DNA from: Pararhodobacter zhoushanensis
GTDB taxonomy: Bacteria; Pseudomonadota; Alphaproteobacteria; Rhodobacterales; Rhodobacteraceae
NCBI RefSeq assembly: GCF_003990445.1
Contig: NZ_REEZ01000006.1
Span: 124,001 to 188,000 of the forward strand
Direction of reading: 5' to 3'
Length of the DNA: 64,000 bases
Under the pieces are notes generated by a model. That model was not told the DNA's origin. It made no database searches and saw only the letters and a program-made list of their open reading frames with translations. The first letter of the stretch is position 1. Every line of letters starts with the position of its first letter. Position numbers and translations under genes: made by a program. This document shows positions 26,297 through 35,733 of the stretch, piece after piece.

Positions 26297-27133
26297 ATGG
26301 GTAAACGAGAGACCGCCGCGCTGTTCCGCACCCGCCTGTCCCAGTTGCAAACGCAGTCGGGGATGACGCAATCGGGCTTCGCCGAAGAGATCGGCATCGA
26401 CCGCTCGGCGCTGTCGCAGCTGACCTCGGGCCAGAACCCCCGCCTGCCCCGCGCCGAAACGCTGTTGGCGCTGGCGGCGCGGTTTCAGGTCTCGGCGGAC
26501 TGGCTGCTGGGGCTGACCGATGATCGCGGGATCGCGACGCAGGTGCTCAACACGGTGGAAACCGAACAGGCGCTGGACGAGGAAAACCGCACCGCCATGG
26601 AACGCTGGCACACCGATGCGACCGGCCAAAAGGTGCGCTACGTGCCGGCCTGGCTGCCCGACCTGATGCGCACGCCGGCGGTGATCGCGTTCCAGGCGGC
26701 CAGTTCCGAGCAGGAGCGCCGCCGTCTGCAACGCCAGACCGACCGACGGCTGATGGTGTCCCGGATGCCGGAAAGCGACATCGAGATGTGCATGCCGCTG
26801 CAATCCCTGGAGGTTTTCGCACAAGGGCGCGGCAACTGGACCGGCATCAGCGCCGACGCCCGGGCCGAGCAACTGACCCACATTGCCAGCACGCTGGACG
26901 AACTCTACCCCGCGTTCCGCATGTATCTCTTCGACGGCCGCAAACGCTTTGCACCGCCGATGACCATCTTCGGCTACCAGCGCGCTGCGGTCTATGCCGG
27001 CGAGACGTACCTGCTGGTGCGCTCGAAACCGCTGGTGCGCGATCTGGCACAGGGATTTGACGCGCATATCCGCCATGCCGAGGTGCATGCGCATGAAGCC
27101 GCCAATTGGGTCCGGGCGCTGCGCGTGACATGA
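26297..27133 (+). CDS. XRE-family transcriptional regulator with C-terminal sensor-like domain
   Basis: 278 aa. Helix-turn-helix about residues 10-70 (GMTQSGFAEEIGIDRSALSQ) with an adjacent SADWLLGLTDD segment. The C-terminal 200 residues have no motif I can name; they include a helical stretch (SEQERRRLQRQTDRR) and a mixed domain ending in HAEVHAHEAANW. It is divergent from the desaturase/PhnD-like/GcvT operon, which it may control. Confidence 0.82.
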   Translation: MGKRETAALFRTRLSQLQTQSGMTQSGFAEEIGIDRSALSQLTSGQNPRLPRAETLLALAARFQVSADWLLGLTDDRGIATQVLNTVETEQALDEENRTAMERWHTDATGQKVRYVPAWLPDLMRTPAVIAFQAASSEQERRRLQRQTDRRLMVSRMPESDIEMCMPLQSLEVFAQGRGNWTGISADARAEQLTHIASTLDELYPAFRMYLFDGRKRFAPPMTIFGYQRAAVYAGETYLLVRSKPLVRDLAQGFDAHIRHAEVHAHEAANWVRALRVT

Positions 27134-27300
27134 GCGCCGCAAGGGGGGCTTTCTGCCCCCCTCTTTGGCTAAAGCCAAATTCACCCCCCGAGGATATTTG
27201 AGGCATAAAGTTGCAGGGTTAATGAAACGTTAAGCCCCAACTTTATGCCTTAAATATCCACAAGGGGGTCAGGGGGACGCGTGCGTCCCCCGGGGCTTGC
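27134..27300. repeat. composite palindromic intergenic element (type GCATAAAGTTG)
   Basis: GGGGGGCT..GCCCCCC hairpin (27143-27161), TTTGGCT/AGCCAAA, CACCCCCCGA, then GGATATTT (27192-27199), GGCATAAAGTTG (27202-27213), TTAATGAAACGTTAA (27219-27233, exact TTAA-N7-TTAA), CAACTTTATGCC (27238-27249) and AAATATCC (27252-27259). Inner arms match perfectly over 12 bases. The remainder to 27424 is GC-rich leader for the next gene with no further motif seen. Confidence 0.78.
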
Positions 27301-27424
27301 CGCCCCGCGCGGCGTCAACAGTCTTTTTGCCCTGCGATTTTGCGCAACGCCCATGCTCACAAGACTGCGCTTGCCCGGTGCCGCGGCGCGGCACTAGGCT
27401 GCGCCAGAGGCAGCGGAGATGGCC

Positions 27425-28984
27425 ATGACGGATCAGAGCGCAGGACGAAAGAAGCGCAGCGGCGGGCGTGAGGGCAATGCCCGGCGCAGCCACGGGTTTC
27501 AGCTGGACCAGATGCCCTGGCGCATCCCCAAGAACCCAGACCGTCCGACTGAACCCGTTGACGAGGCCGGGGTTCTGGCAATCCACAAGGGCGCTATGCG
27601 CATCCTGTCGGAAATCGGCATCGAGTTCCTGAACGACGAGGCGCTGGCGCTGTTTCGCGAAGCGGGCTGCAAGGTGACCGGCCAGAACGTCCGCATGGAT
27701 GAAGACTTTGTCATGGAAATGGTGCGCCGTGCGCCTGCCAGCTTCACCATCACCCCGCGCAACCCCGACCGTCAGGTCATCCTCGGCGACGGGCACATGG
27801 TCTTTGTCAACGTCTCCAGCCCGCCCAATTCATGGGATCTGGTGCGCGGCAAGCGTTCAGGTGATTTCGAGACATTTCGCGATTTCATGAAACTTACGCA
27901 GGCCTTCAATTGCATCCATATTGCAGGCGGTTACCCTGTCGAGCCGATCGACATTCACCCGTCCATTCGCCATCTCGATTGCCTGTATGAAAAGCTCACG
28001 CTGACCGACAAGGTCTGTCACGCCTATTCTCTGGGCCGTGAGCGGGTCGAGGATGTGATGGAGATGGTGCGCATCGCGGGCGGCCTGACCCATGAGGAAT
28101 TCGACGCCACCCCTCGGATGTATTCCAACATCAACTCGGTCAGCCCTCTGAAGCACGATTTTCCGATGATCGATGGCGCGCTGCGTCTGGCACGGCGCCG
28201 TCAGCCGGTGGTGGTCACGCCCTTCACGCTGGCCGGGGCCATGGCACCGGTGACGATGTCGGGCGCTGTCACCCTGTCGATTGCCGAAGGGCTGGCGGCG
28301 GTCGCGCTGCTGCAATACGTCTCGCCCGGCTGTCCGGTCGCGATCGGCACCTTCACCTCGAACGTCGATATGCGCAGCGGCGCGCCCGCCTTTGGCACGC
28401 CTGAATACATGCGCGCGACGCAGATCACCGGCCAGTTGGCGCGGTTCTACGGCCTGCCGCTGCGCTCGTCCGGGGTCTGTACCGCGAACGTGCCCGACGG
28501 ACAGGCCATGTGGGAGACCTCGAACTCCCTGTGGGCCGCCGTGCAATCGGGCAGCAACATGGTGTATCACGCCGCCGGGTGGCTGGAGGGCGGCTTGATC
28601 GCCAGCCCTGAGAAATTCGTGATGGATTGCGAAGTGTTGCAGATGATCCAGCGCTATTTCGAGCCGGCGACCTTTGCCACCGACCCCGATTCCATCGCCT
28701 TTGACGCGGTGAAGGAAGTCGGCCCCGGCGGCCATTACTTTGGCTGTGCGCACACGCAGGCGCGCTACACCGATGCGTTCTACAACCCCATCGCCAGCGA
28801 CTGGCGCAACTTCGAGGCCTGGGAACAGGACGGTGCGGTCGAGGCACCCGAGCGCGCCCACAAGATCGCGCGCGGCGTCATCGACAGTTTCGAGGCCCCG
28901 CCGATGGACGAGGCGATCCGCGAAGAACTTGCCGCCTTTGTCGCCCGCCGCAAGGAAGAGGGCGGCGCGCCGACGGATTTCTGA
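27425..28984 (+). CDS. trimethylamine methyltransferase (MttB) family protein, non-pyrrolysine type
   Basis: 519 aa TIM-barrel methyltransferase of the MttB superfamily. These enzymes move a methyl group from a quaternary or methylated amine to a corrinoid protein. The frame has no internal amber codon, so this is the pyrrolysine-free branch that includes glycine betaine (MtgB-like) methyltransferases. The start at 27425 has GCGGAG at suitable spacing; 27419 would touch it. No corrinoid protein gene is nearby. It follows the GcvT/FAD operon region, which fits a role in methylated amine use. Confidence 0.85.
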   Translation: MTDQSAGRKKRSGGREGNARRSHGFQLDQMPWRIPKNPDRPTEPVDEAGVLAIHKGAMRILSEIGIEFLNDEALALFREAGCKVTGQNVRMDEDFVMEMVRRAPASFTITPRNPDRQVILGDGHMVFVNVSSPPNSWDLVRGKRSGDFETFRDFMKLTQAFNCIHIAGGYPVEPIDIHPSIRHLDCLYEKLTLTDKVCHAYSLGRERVEDVMEMVRIAGGLTHEEFDATPRMYSNINSVSPLKHDFPMIDGALRLARRRQPVVVTPFTLAGAMAPVTMSGAVTLSIAEGLAAVALLQYVSPGCPVAIGTFTSNVDMRSGAPAFGTPEYMRATQITGQLARFYGLPLRSSGVCTANVPDGQAMWETSNSLWAAVQSGSNMVYHAAGWLEGGLIASPEKFVMDCEVLQMIQRYFEPATFATDPDSIAFDAVKEVGPGGHYFGCAHTQARYTDAFYNPIASDWRNFEAWEQDGAVEAPERAHKIARGVIDSFEAPPMDEAIREELAAFVARRKEEGGAPTDF

Positions 28985-29008
28985 GGTCGCGTCGGTCCGC
29001 CTGCGGTT

Positions 29009-30142
29009 TCAACCGCCGGACGGACGGCCAAAGGCGTTGAGCAATTCCTCATCGCATTTGATGTCTTCGTCGCTCAGCTGAGGCGCGGCACCATCCGGCG
29101 GTGCCCGCCGTGGGGCCGGTCGTGGCGCGTCAGCGGGCGACTGCGCCGCGGCAGGATCGGCGGCGGGCAGCGGCAGGGCGAGCGCGGGTTTCTCGCCCGG
29201 CACATGCTCGGCCAGAAAATGGCGCATGACATAGTCCACGCCTTCGGCGGTGACTTCACGCATGCCGGGCTTATAGAAACTGCCCCGCGCGGCGGGTCCG
29301 GTGACCATGTCATACGAGGGAAAGTAGTCAATGTTCTCATGCGCATCGAACAATTCCCCGGCCACGGCACGCAGGACGGATTTTGTATAGACCGTCGCCA
29401 CTGACACCTGCCGCGGCGTTGCCGTTGCCATCATCGACACCGGTGACACCGTCAGCAGGATTTCCAGCCTGGGATTAATCGCGCGCACCTTGGCGAGGAA
29501 TTCTTCCATATCGGCGCGAACATCACCCGAGCCGAGATTATGCAGCCGGTGCAGGCTGTCGTCATAGGTGCCCCCTGCGGTGCCCGGACAGAGCGGGTAA
29601 CAGGCACCGTCACGCTTTGACAGCCACGCTTCGGTCAGGCCCATGGTAAAGACCAGCACATCGGCGGTGGTGAACACTTCGGACACGGCCTCGAGATGCT
29701 CTTTGCGCAGTGCCCGCATCTCGTCGACCGAGCCGAAGGGCTCGGGTTCGATGGTCGGGCGGAAGGGATCGACGATGCCGCCGTCCTTTTCCCACCAATC
29801 CTCGACCGGTGAAAACCGCCCCTCGGCGCGGTCGATCAGCTGGACCAGCTGGCGCGAGGTATAGATGTTGCCATAGCGCGCCGAATACATCGAATAGCCC
29901 CAGTCGAGGTGCTCTTCGGCGGGCAAACCGGCCGGCGGCGGCTCTTTGTCGACATAGGCGAAACCGGCATCGCGCAGCTGGCGGCCGATGTGTTGGGCAA
30001 AGCAGCTGCCTGCCGTCGCGATGACCTTGCCATCGAGCGCGAAGCGCTTGGTGTACCAGCCGCCGATCTCTTCCGGTGCGCGGTCGCCAATGGCGCGCCG
30101 CCAGAAGGCGCTGTCGGGCTGGCTGTTGTAGGGATGATCCAT
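29009..30142 (-). CDS. GSCFA-domain protein
   Basis: 377 aa cytosolic-looking protein with the name-giving motif TAGSCFAQHIGRQL at residues 43-56, and LVFTMGLTEAWLS and SPVSMMAT further on. GSCFA proteins are SGNH-related and often sit near polysaccharide genes. The C-terminal 60 residues are Pro/Ala-rich and look disordered. It follows an SGNH-like gene on the same strand by ten bases, suggesting a shared pathway on cell-surface glycans or acyl groups. Confidence 0.82.
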   Translation of the reverse strand: MDHPYNSQPDSAFWRRAIGDRAPEEIGGWYTKRFALDGKVIATAGSCFAQHIGRQLRDAGFAYVDKEPPPAGLPAEEHLDWGYSMYSARYGNIYTSRQLVQLIDRAEGRFSPVEDWWEKDGGIVDPFRPTIEPEPFGSVDEMRALRKEHLEAVSEVFTTADVLVFTMGLTEAWLSKRDGACYPLCPGTAGGTYDDSLHRLHNLGSGDVRADMEEFLAKVRAINPRLEILLTVSPVSMMATATPRQVSVATVYTKSVLRAVAGELFDAHENIDYFPSYDMVTGPAARGSFYKPGMREVTAEGVDYVMRHFLAEHVPGEKPALALPLPAADPAAAQSPADAPRPAPRRAPPDGAAPQLSDEDIKCDEELLNAFGRPSGG

Positions 30143-30152
30143 GCTGGTCTCC

Positions 30153-30893
30153 TCAGCCCGCGACCGGGGTTTTTGCGCCCTGCCCCATCAGGCTTTGCGC
30201 CATCGGGACACACTGGTGCAGCATGCGAATGCCAAACGCGGCATTGGCGTGATGGGTATCGGCGGGGTCTTCGTGACCGTAAGCGTCGATTAGATACCCC
30301 GCGTCGTCAGTCGCATCCTTTGGCATCCAGACAACCGGTATCCCTGCCTCGGTCAGCGCTTCCAGCTGGACCTCGCGGATCTCTGCCAGCAACGCCAGCG
30401 TGGTGGGCGCACCCAGCAGCGCAGCCATCCGGTAAGAACGGCGCAGGGTTGGCGGCTCGATGGCAAAGACCGGCAGGCCACGCTCTTTGAGGAAAGTGCC
30501 AAGACCCAGCGTATAGCGCATGTCGGCGCGGATCATATGACGCCAGAGCTTGGGCGACAGGCGTCGCCCCGGGCCGTCATAGCCATAGGGGAGCACGTCG
30601 TGTTCCAGCAGCCCTCGGATCAGCCGCCCCCACCAGAGCGGCATTTGCAAGCCGACGACATCGGTTTGCCCCACCACCGGCGGAATTCTGGCAAGGCGCT
30701 GGCGAAATCTGGGGTCGAGCACCCGCGCGCGGCCGTCGACGATATCCCAGAACGGCGCGTTCATCGCCGCCCCCATCCCCAGCGGCGCGATGCGCCACGA
30801 GACACCCTTGGGCAGCCCGCCGTCGCGCTTGAGCTGAACGCGACCACGTTCAAGCGCGCCGGTATGGGAGTCGCCGATGATCAGGATGTTCAT
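30153..30893 (-). CDS. SGNH-hydrolase-like protein
   Basis: 246 aa. NILIIGDSHTGALERG near the N-terminus is the GDS(H) block of SGNH/GDSL-like esterases; a late DTHHANAAFG may provide the Asp-X-X-His catalytic pair (DTHH). No signal peptide is visible. AAAGGCGG precedes the ATG at 30893. It probably acts with the GSCFA protein downstream; substrate unknown. Confidence 0.68.
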   Translation of the reverse strand: MNILIIGDSHTGALERGRVQLKRDGGLPKGVSWRIAPLGMGAAMNAPFWDIVDGRARVLDPRFRQRLARIPPVVGQTDVVGLQMPLWWGRLIRGLLEHDVLPYGYDGPGRRLSPKLWRHMIRADMRYTLGLGTFLKERGLPVFAIEPPTLRRSYRMAALLGAPTTLALLAEIREVQLEALTEAGIPVVWMPKDATDDAGYLIDAYGHEDPADTHHANAAFGIRMLHQCVPMAQSLMGQGAKTPVAG

Positions 30894-30941
30894 ACACACC
30901 GCCTTTGTGACGCCCAACTATCCCAAGGCGGGCTCGCGGGG

Positions 30942-31802
30942 TCAAGGCGATGGCGCGCCGAATGCTGCACCTGCGAAATCGGTGATCAGCGGCCCAAGCC
31001 GGTCGTCATCCGCGCCCAGAAACAGCGCGGGCGAGACGTGATTGTGCCCGGCCAGCCAGTGCAGCCGGGGCAAGCGCCCGTGGCGGGCCATCATCGCCTC
31101 GACCAGAGAGGCGGCCTGTTGCTGGAACTGCGGCGGATCGAGCTCGGAAATTGTGAACATCAGCGGCAGGTCACAGTCCACCAGCGCGCTCAGCGTCGAT
31201 TGCGGGCCGGGGTTGTCGCCCTGATAGGCGCTTTCGTACCCCATGCGATCCTCACGGGTGAAATCATAGCGTCCCGACATCAGCACCGCGCCCTTGAGCT
31301 GCGGTGAGACCGCCCCCGCGCGCCCGGCCAGATAATCCGCGACATGCACCGCCCCCGCCGATTGCCCGACCAGCAGGATCTGCGGTGCGTTCAGCACGCC
31401 CCCTGCCCCCGCCGCCAGCCAGTCCACCGCCTTGGCGACGTCCTCGGCCCCTGAGGGCCAGCGCGCCTCGGGCACCAGCCGGTAGGTCATCGCCGCCCCG
31501 GCCCAGCCCTGCGTCAGCGCGAAGGCCCCGGTGTTGGCGTAAAACGGCGATCCGGGTTTGCCCTTGTCACCGGCAACAAAGCCGCCGCCATGGACATAGA
31601 CCATCACCCGGTCCGGCGAGCCCCCGGGCGGCAGGAACAGGTTGAGCCCCTGACGCGGGTTGTCGCCATATGCCAGATCCCACAGCGCGCGGGCGGTGTC
31701 GGGCAGACGCAGACGGTGCTCGGTCAGGGCAGCATAGGTGCCCTCGATCATCGCGGGGTTCAGAACGGGCCCGAGTGGGCGAAGGGCGTCGAGAGGGGAC
31801 AT
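30942..31802 (-). CDS. alpha/beta hydrolase (esterase/lipase, HSL-like)
   Basis: 286 aa. Oxyanion motif VYVHGGGFVAGDKG, nucleophile Ser in LLVGQSAGAVHVAD, acid in ISELDPPQFQ and His in LAGHNHVSPA. The layout resembles carboxylesterases and bacterial kynurenine formamidase-like enzymes. Its start overlaps the LLM oxidoreductase stop by one base, so they are co-transcribed. Confidence 0.82.
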   Translation of the reverse strand: MSPLDALRPLGPVLNPAMIEGTYAALTEHRLRLPDTARALWDLAYGDNPRQGLNLFLPPGGSPDRVMVYVHGGGFVAGDKGKPGSPFYANTGAFALTQGWAGAAMTYRLVPEARWPSGAEDVAKAVDWLAAGAGGVLNAPQILLVGQSAGAVHVADYLAGRAGAVSPQLKGAVLMSGRYDFTREDRMGYESAYQGDNPGPQSTLSALVDCDLPLMFTISELDPPQFQQQAASLVEAMMARHGRLPRLHWLAGHNHVSPALFLGADDDRLGPLITDFAGAAFGAPSP

Positions 31803-32812
31803 CAGCGAAACTCCGGCATGACGTGTTGGGCGAAAAGCTCGACCGAGCGGATGGTTTCATCGGCGCTCAGATCGCCGAACGCGAACCATGAGAGCAGGTA
31901 ATTCACCCCGCAACGCGCGGCCTGATTTCGGGTGAAGGCCAGCACCGTCTCGGGCGATCCGGCGCAGGCGTTGCCGATGGCTTCCAGATCGGCCCAGCTC
32001 TCGGGATAGAAATCGGCCAGCGGCGTACCAAGCCCGCGATCCACCCAGAGCTTACGAAAACTGGCCAGCCAGCGCGCATAGGCCCGCTCGGCCAGCGCAC
32101 GGGCTTCGGCGTCGGTCTCGGCGACAACGATGTGGCGGCTGACACCGATCAGCGGCAGATCGGCCAGATCCTTGCCCTGCGCCACCCATGTTTCGCGGTA
32201 GATGTCGGTCAGCGCGCGGACCTCATCGCCCAAGGCGAGCGTGACGGTATTTGCCCCGGCCTGCGCGGCCCAGACAAAGCTCTCGGGCGTGCGGCTGGCG
32301 TACCAGAGCTCTGGCATCGGTTGCTGGACCGGACGCACGACCATCGGCACCTTGTCGAACTGATAGAACGCGCCGTGATGATCAAGCGTGTCGTTCTGAA
32401 GCGCCTTCATCAAAACCTCGGTCGCCTCGAAATAGCGCGGCTGCATGTCGGGGCCGGGCACGCCAAAGAACCCCGCCTCGATCGGCGAGGCCCCGCGCCC
32501 GATGCCCAGCATCAGCCGCCCCTGCGACAGCGCGTCGAGCAGGCAGACCTCCTCGGCCAGACGCAGCGGGTGGTAGAGCGGCAGGATGTAGATCAGCGGC
32601 CCCAGCCGGATGCGCTGCGTGTGCTGCGCCACCGCTGCCAGCCAGACCGAAGGCGCGCCCGCCACACCCAGCGGCGTCGCGTGGTGTTCGGCGACGTGGT
32701 AGCCGCGAAAGCCCAGACGGTCGTAGGCCGCAACGACCCGCAGCCGGTCGGCCAGCTGCTGCGCCAAAGGCTGCCCCGAGGCATCCATATGATCGAAAAC
32801 GCCAAATTCCAC
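31802..32812 (-). CDS. LLM-class flavin-dependent oxidoreductase
   Basis: 336 aa luciferase-like monooxygenase (TIM barrel, FMNH2-dependent). Motifs include FGVFDHMDASGQ at the start, YHVAEHHATPLG, IRLGPLIYILPLYHP and LMLGIGRGASPIE. Substrate unknown. It is the first gene of a pair with an esterase, as if one enzyme oxidises and the other hydrolyses a compound. Confidence 0.85.
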   Translation of the reverse strand: MEFGVFDHMDASGQPLAQQLADRLRVVAAYDRLGFRGYHVAEHHATPLGVAGAPSVWLAAVAQHTQRIRLGPLIYILPLYHPLRLAEEVCLLDALSQGRLMLGIGRGASPIEAGFFGVPGPDMQPRYFEATEVLMKALQNDTLDHHGAFYQFDKVPMVVRPVQQPMPELWYASRTPESFVWAAQAGANTVTLALGDEVRALTDIYRETWVAQGKDLADLPLIGVSRHIVVAETDAEARALAERAYARWLASFRKLWVDRGLGTPLADFYPESWADLEAIGNACAGSPETVLAFTRNQAARCGVNYLLSWFAFGDLSADETIRSVELFAQHVMPEFR

Positions 32813-32901
32813 AGGCTCCTCCCCAGGCCACCTTGCAGGGCGAAGGTGGCGGAAATCCGGGGAGGGTGCAACATATATCAGGGAGCCATACTTATGGTCC
32901 C

Positions 32902-33237
32902 TCAGGCGGCCAGCTGATCCCAGACCTCAAGCGCGCGCCCGGCGTTCATCACTACCGGACCACCGCCCATCTGCAGGCACATGCCCAGCACCTCGCAGAA
33001 CTCCTCACGCGTCGCGCCCAGCTTCATCAACACCTCGACATGGAAATTCACGCAATCATCGCAGCCCTGCGTTACGGCGATGCCGACGGCGATGTATTCC
33101 TTTTCCTTGGTCGACAGCGCGCCCGGCTCCTTGACCGCCGCGCTCAGCTGGCCGAAGCCCTTCATCGGCGCGTTGACCGCCTTGATCAGCGCGCGTGAGC
33201 GGTCCTTGATGGCGGCGAGTTCGGCTTTGGCATCCAT
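32902..33237 (-). CDS. carboxymuconolactone decarboxylase/AhpD-family protein
   Basis: 111 aa all-helical protein. CDDCVNFH (Cys59, Cys62, His66) is the AhpD-like redox centre. Members act as alkylhydroperoxidases or, without the cysteines, as lactone decarboxylases; the CXXC here favours a peroxidatic role. Stands alone between the LLM gene and a methyltransferase. Confidence 0.85.
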   Translation of the reverse strand: MDAKAELAAIKDRSRALIKAVNAPMKGFGQLSAAVKEPGALSTKEKEYIAVGIAVTQGCDDCVNFHVEVLMKLGATREEFCEVLGMCLQMGGGPVVMNAGRALEVWDQLAA

Positions 33238-33327
33238 GATATTCTCCTTGGTGAATATTTGGATCGTGATGCCATGGCTGCCGCCCTTGCACCTTGATGC
33301 AGGTCAATCGCCCTGACCTCGCCAGAC

Positions 33328-33984
33328 CTACGGGCGCCGCGTCACCAGAAGCAGATTGCCCGCTGGCATCTCGACCAGCCGGTCGCTCACCAGCCCTGCA
33401 GCGTGCAGCCGCCCCTCGACCCAGCCGATGTCCTTGTACCCGATGGCGGGGTCTTGCCCCTTGAGCCGCGCCTCAAAGGCGACGTCCCCCTCGGTGACCA
33501 GCGCGCCGTCGCGGCGAAACGGGCCATAAAGACAAAACACCCCGCCCGGCGCCAGCGCCTGCGCAGCCTCGGCCAGCAGCAGCTCGGCCTCGGGCGTCGA
33601 GATCAGGTGCAGCAAATTGGCCAGCAGCACCGCGTCCTGCCCCGCATGCGCCCTGCCCCAGCCCTTCGCACAGGCGTTCAGCACCACGGGCGGCAGGATG
33701 TTCGCCACCCCCTCGGCCCAGTCGGCAATCGAAGCTAGGTTGTCACCGTTGCCATCCGTCGGCTGCCAAGTCAGCGCAGGCCACAGCCGCGCAAAGGCCG
33801 CAACATGCTGGCCCGAGCCGCTGGCCAGTTCCAGCACGCGCCCCGCCTGCGGCAAGACATCCGACAACGCCTCGGCAATCGGTTCGACATTGCGCGCCGC
33901 CGAGGGCGAGAAGCGGCGACCGTTCTGCTCATGGCTCCACGAGGACGGCAGCGCGGCGGGGCGCAGATCAGGCTTGTGGGTCAT
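33328..33984 (-). CDS. DUF938 class I SAM-dependent methyltransferase
   Basis: 218 aa. FSPSAARNVEPI is followed by the SAM loop VLELASGSGQHVAAFA and LANLLHLIS, the DUF938 (METTL26-like) pattern. Target unknown. ATG at 33984 is preferred over a GTG at 33993 because GAGG lies at good distance from it. Confidence 0.82.
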   Translation of the reverse strand: MTHKPDLRPAALPSSWSHEQNGRRFSPSAARNVEPIAEALSDVLPQAGRVLELASGSGQHVAAFARLWPALTWQPTDGNGDNLASIADWAEGVANILPPVVLNACAKGWGRAHAGQDAVLLANLLHLISTPEAELLLAEAAQALAPGGVFCLYGPFRRDGALVTEGDVAFEARLKGQDPAIGYKDIGWVEGRLHAAGLVSDRLVEMPAGNLLLVTRRP

Positions 33985-34017
33985 CGGTGGCACCTCACGA
34001 GGGACAGGCAGGCACGT

Positions 34018-35733
34018 CTAGCGCACCAGACGCGGCAGGTCACTGCCGCAGACCACCTCTAGCAGCTCCAGATCCGCCCGCGCCAGTTGCAGCCCGATGA
34101 GATCAGCCAGCAACGCGTTGGTCAGGGTTCCGTCGGCCCCCAAGCCGTTGGCGATATTGACCGATGTGACCAGAACCGAGGACGCGATTGAGCTCAATAA
34201 TGCCCCGACAGCGTCGACCACATTGCCCAAACACCCCAGAAGCGACGTGCATTGCTGCACCGAGTGTGCGTTCTGGATGGTCTCGGCGGTCTGGTCGAGC
34301 ATGCTGGACAAACGATTGGTCAGCAGATCGACTGCCGCCTCTTCCGCCGCGATACCCGTCGGCCCAAACCGCACCACCGGATCGTCAAGATACTGCTGGC
34401 GGGTGAAGGAAACCCGCCGCGTTTCGCGCGTGCTTTCTGTCTCGGCATGCATACCCAGCGCCTGACTGCCCACCGGCAGCCCGGTTACCTGCGTCATCAG
34501 GTCCAGATCGATCAGACTGGCATCGACCGGATCGAAAACGGCAATCTCGGCACCTCCGTCCATCGCGCAGGTGTCACCCTCATCGCTGAGCGTGGCGCGA
34601 GCATTGGCCAGACGCAGGTTCAGGCGCAGGGTGAAGATCCCCAGAATAGACAAGCGATCCAGTTCGACGCGAATCTGCGAGGTCTGAGCATAGGCCTCGG
34701 GCGATCCGGGGAGAACGTTCATCACGATGCGGCGCGGCTCGCTGACGCGCACGGCCGCCTGAACATTGGCAAAAGGGCCCAGTGTGAGCGTGGTGTCGAC
34801 ACTGACAACGTTCATCGCCAGCAGTTCGGCCGAGGCCAGCACCAGATCGCCGGCCTGCACCTGTGCGGCGTGAACCGGCGTATCGACACGCACGTCCCGC
34901 AGGTCGGCGGGCACGACCAGCACGTCGCCCAAACGGATCGCGCGGCCCTGCGCCGGGGGGACCGGAATGCCGGTCAGCGCGGTCAGGATCGAGGCGACGG
35001 GGAGGTCTGCATCCAGAACCTCGCCATACGTCACCGGATCGCCCGAGGGGGTCAGCAGGTTGGCCGACACCGCCAGATCGCTCAGCATCGGAAACAGATC
35101 CACCCGTGTATCCAAGCCGCGCCCGCTGCACAGCGCATCCACCGCAACACCGATCAACGGACGCAGGATCGGGTCCAAAAGGCGCAAGGTGGCCAGACAG
35201 TTGGACAGCGAGAAACTGACACGGGGCGGCTCGACAGCGGCAACGGCGCTGCGCTCGACGATCAGCGCGTCTTCCGACATGAAAAGATTGAGCAGATAAA
35301 GCCGCGCAGGCGCGCGGATCTGCACCTGCACCGCCGTGACGCCAACGGTCGAGGTCTGGTCGGCGGCGGGCACAAAGCGGCCCCGTTGCGGACTGCTGCC
35401 AAAGACAATATCAGCGTCGGTTATCTGATATGTGGGATAGACCGCATTCGCCGCCACGGTACGCCGGGCGGCGGAACGCGCGTCCTCGGCACTGGTCAAA
35501 TGATGCGCTGCGGACAGAGCCGCCAAATCAGCGCCGGACTGAACATAGCGCCGCTCGGCGTTAATCTGGGCAAGATCAATTGCAGCGCCGGCTGCGACCA
35601 GCAAAACCGGCAGGATCACAATAAAAAGAACGGCAACCGCGCCAGAGGTCTCGGCGCGCATCTGCAGTATTGTCTGAAAGAGGCCCCGCCTTAAACCGGC
35701 TACCACTGCGGATCTGATCCTTTGTCTCACCAC
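34018..35733 (-). CDS. TadG-like pilus-assembly protein
   Basis: 571 aa. A short cytoplasmic N-terminus with one membrane helix (VAVLFIVILPVLLVAAGAA) is followed by the TadE/TadG consensus AIDLAQINAERRYVQSGADL, then a long exported domain without a named fold. TadG-like proteins serve Flp/Tad pilus assembly. Here only a TadE-like gene accompanies it, with no TadA ATPase, TadB/C or pilin in the window. It overlaps the TadE-like gene by seven bases. Confidence 0.75.
   Translation of the reverse strand: MVRQRIRSAVVAGLRRGLFQTILQMRAETSGAVAVLFIVILPVLLVAAGAAIDLAQINAERRYVQSGADLAALSAAHHLTSAEDARSAARRTVAANAVYPTYQITDADIVFGSSPQRGRFVPAADQTSTVGVTAVQVQIRAPARLYLLNLFMSEDALIVERSAVAAVEPPRVSFSLSNCLATLRLLDPILRPLIGVAVDALCSGRGLDTRVDLFPMLSDLAVSANLLTPSGDPVTYGEVLDADLPVASILTALTGIPVPPAQGRAIRLGDVLVVPADLRDVRVDTPVHAAQVQAGDLVLASAELLAMNVVSVDTTLTLGPFANVQAAVRVSEPRRIVMNVLPGSPEAYAQTSQIRVELDRLSILGIFTLRLNLRLANARATLSDEGDTCAMDGGAEIAVFDPVDASLIDLDLMTQVTGLPVGSQALGMHAETESTRETRRVSFTRQQYLDDPVVRFGPTGIAAEEAAVDLLTNRLSSMLDQTAETIQNAHSVQQCTSLLGCLGNVVDAVGALLSSIASSVLVTSVNIANGLGADGTLTNALLADLIGLQLARADLELLEVVCGSDLPRLVR

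Noticed and set aside
27425-28984. Pyrrolysine-containing trimethylamine methyltransferase
   Set aside because: The frame contains no internal TAG and no Pyl genes are present; it belongs to the non-pyrrolysine branch.
28985-29020. Inverted repeat around the ends of the MttB and GSCFA genes as a terminator
   Set aside because: The stem is imperfect, lacks a T-run and runs into the coding end of the GSCFA gene.
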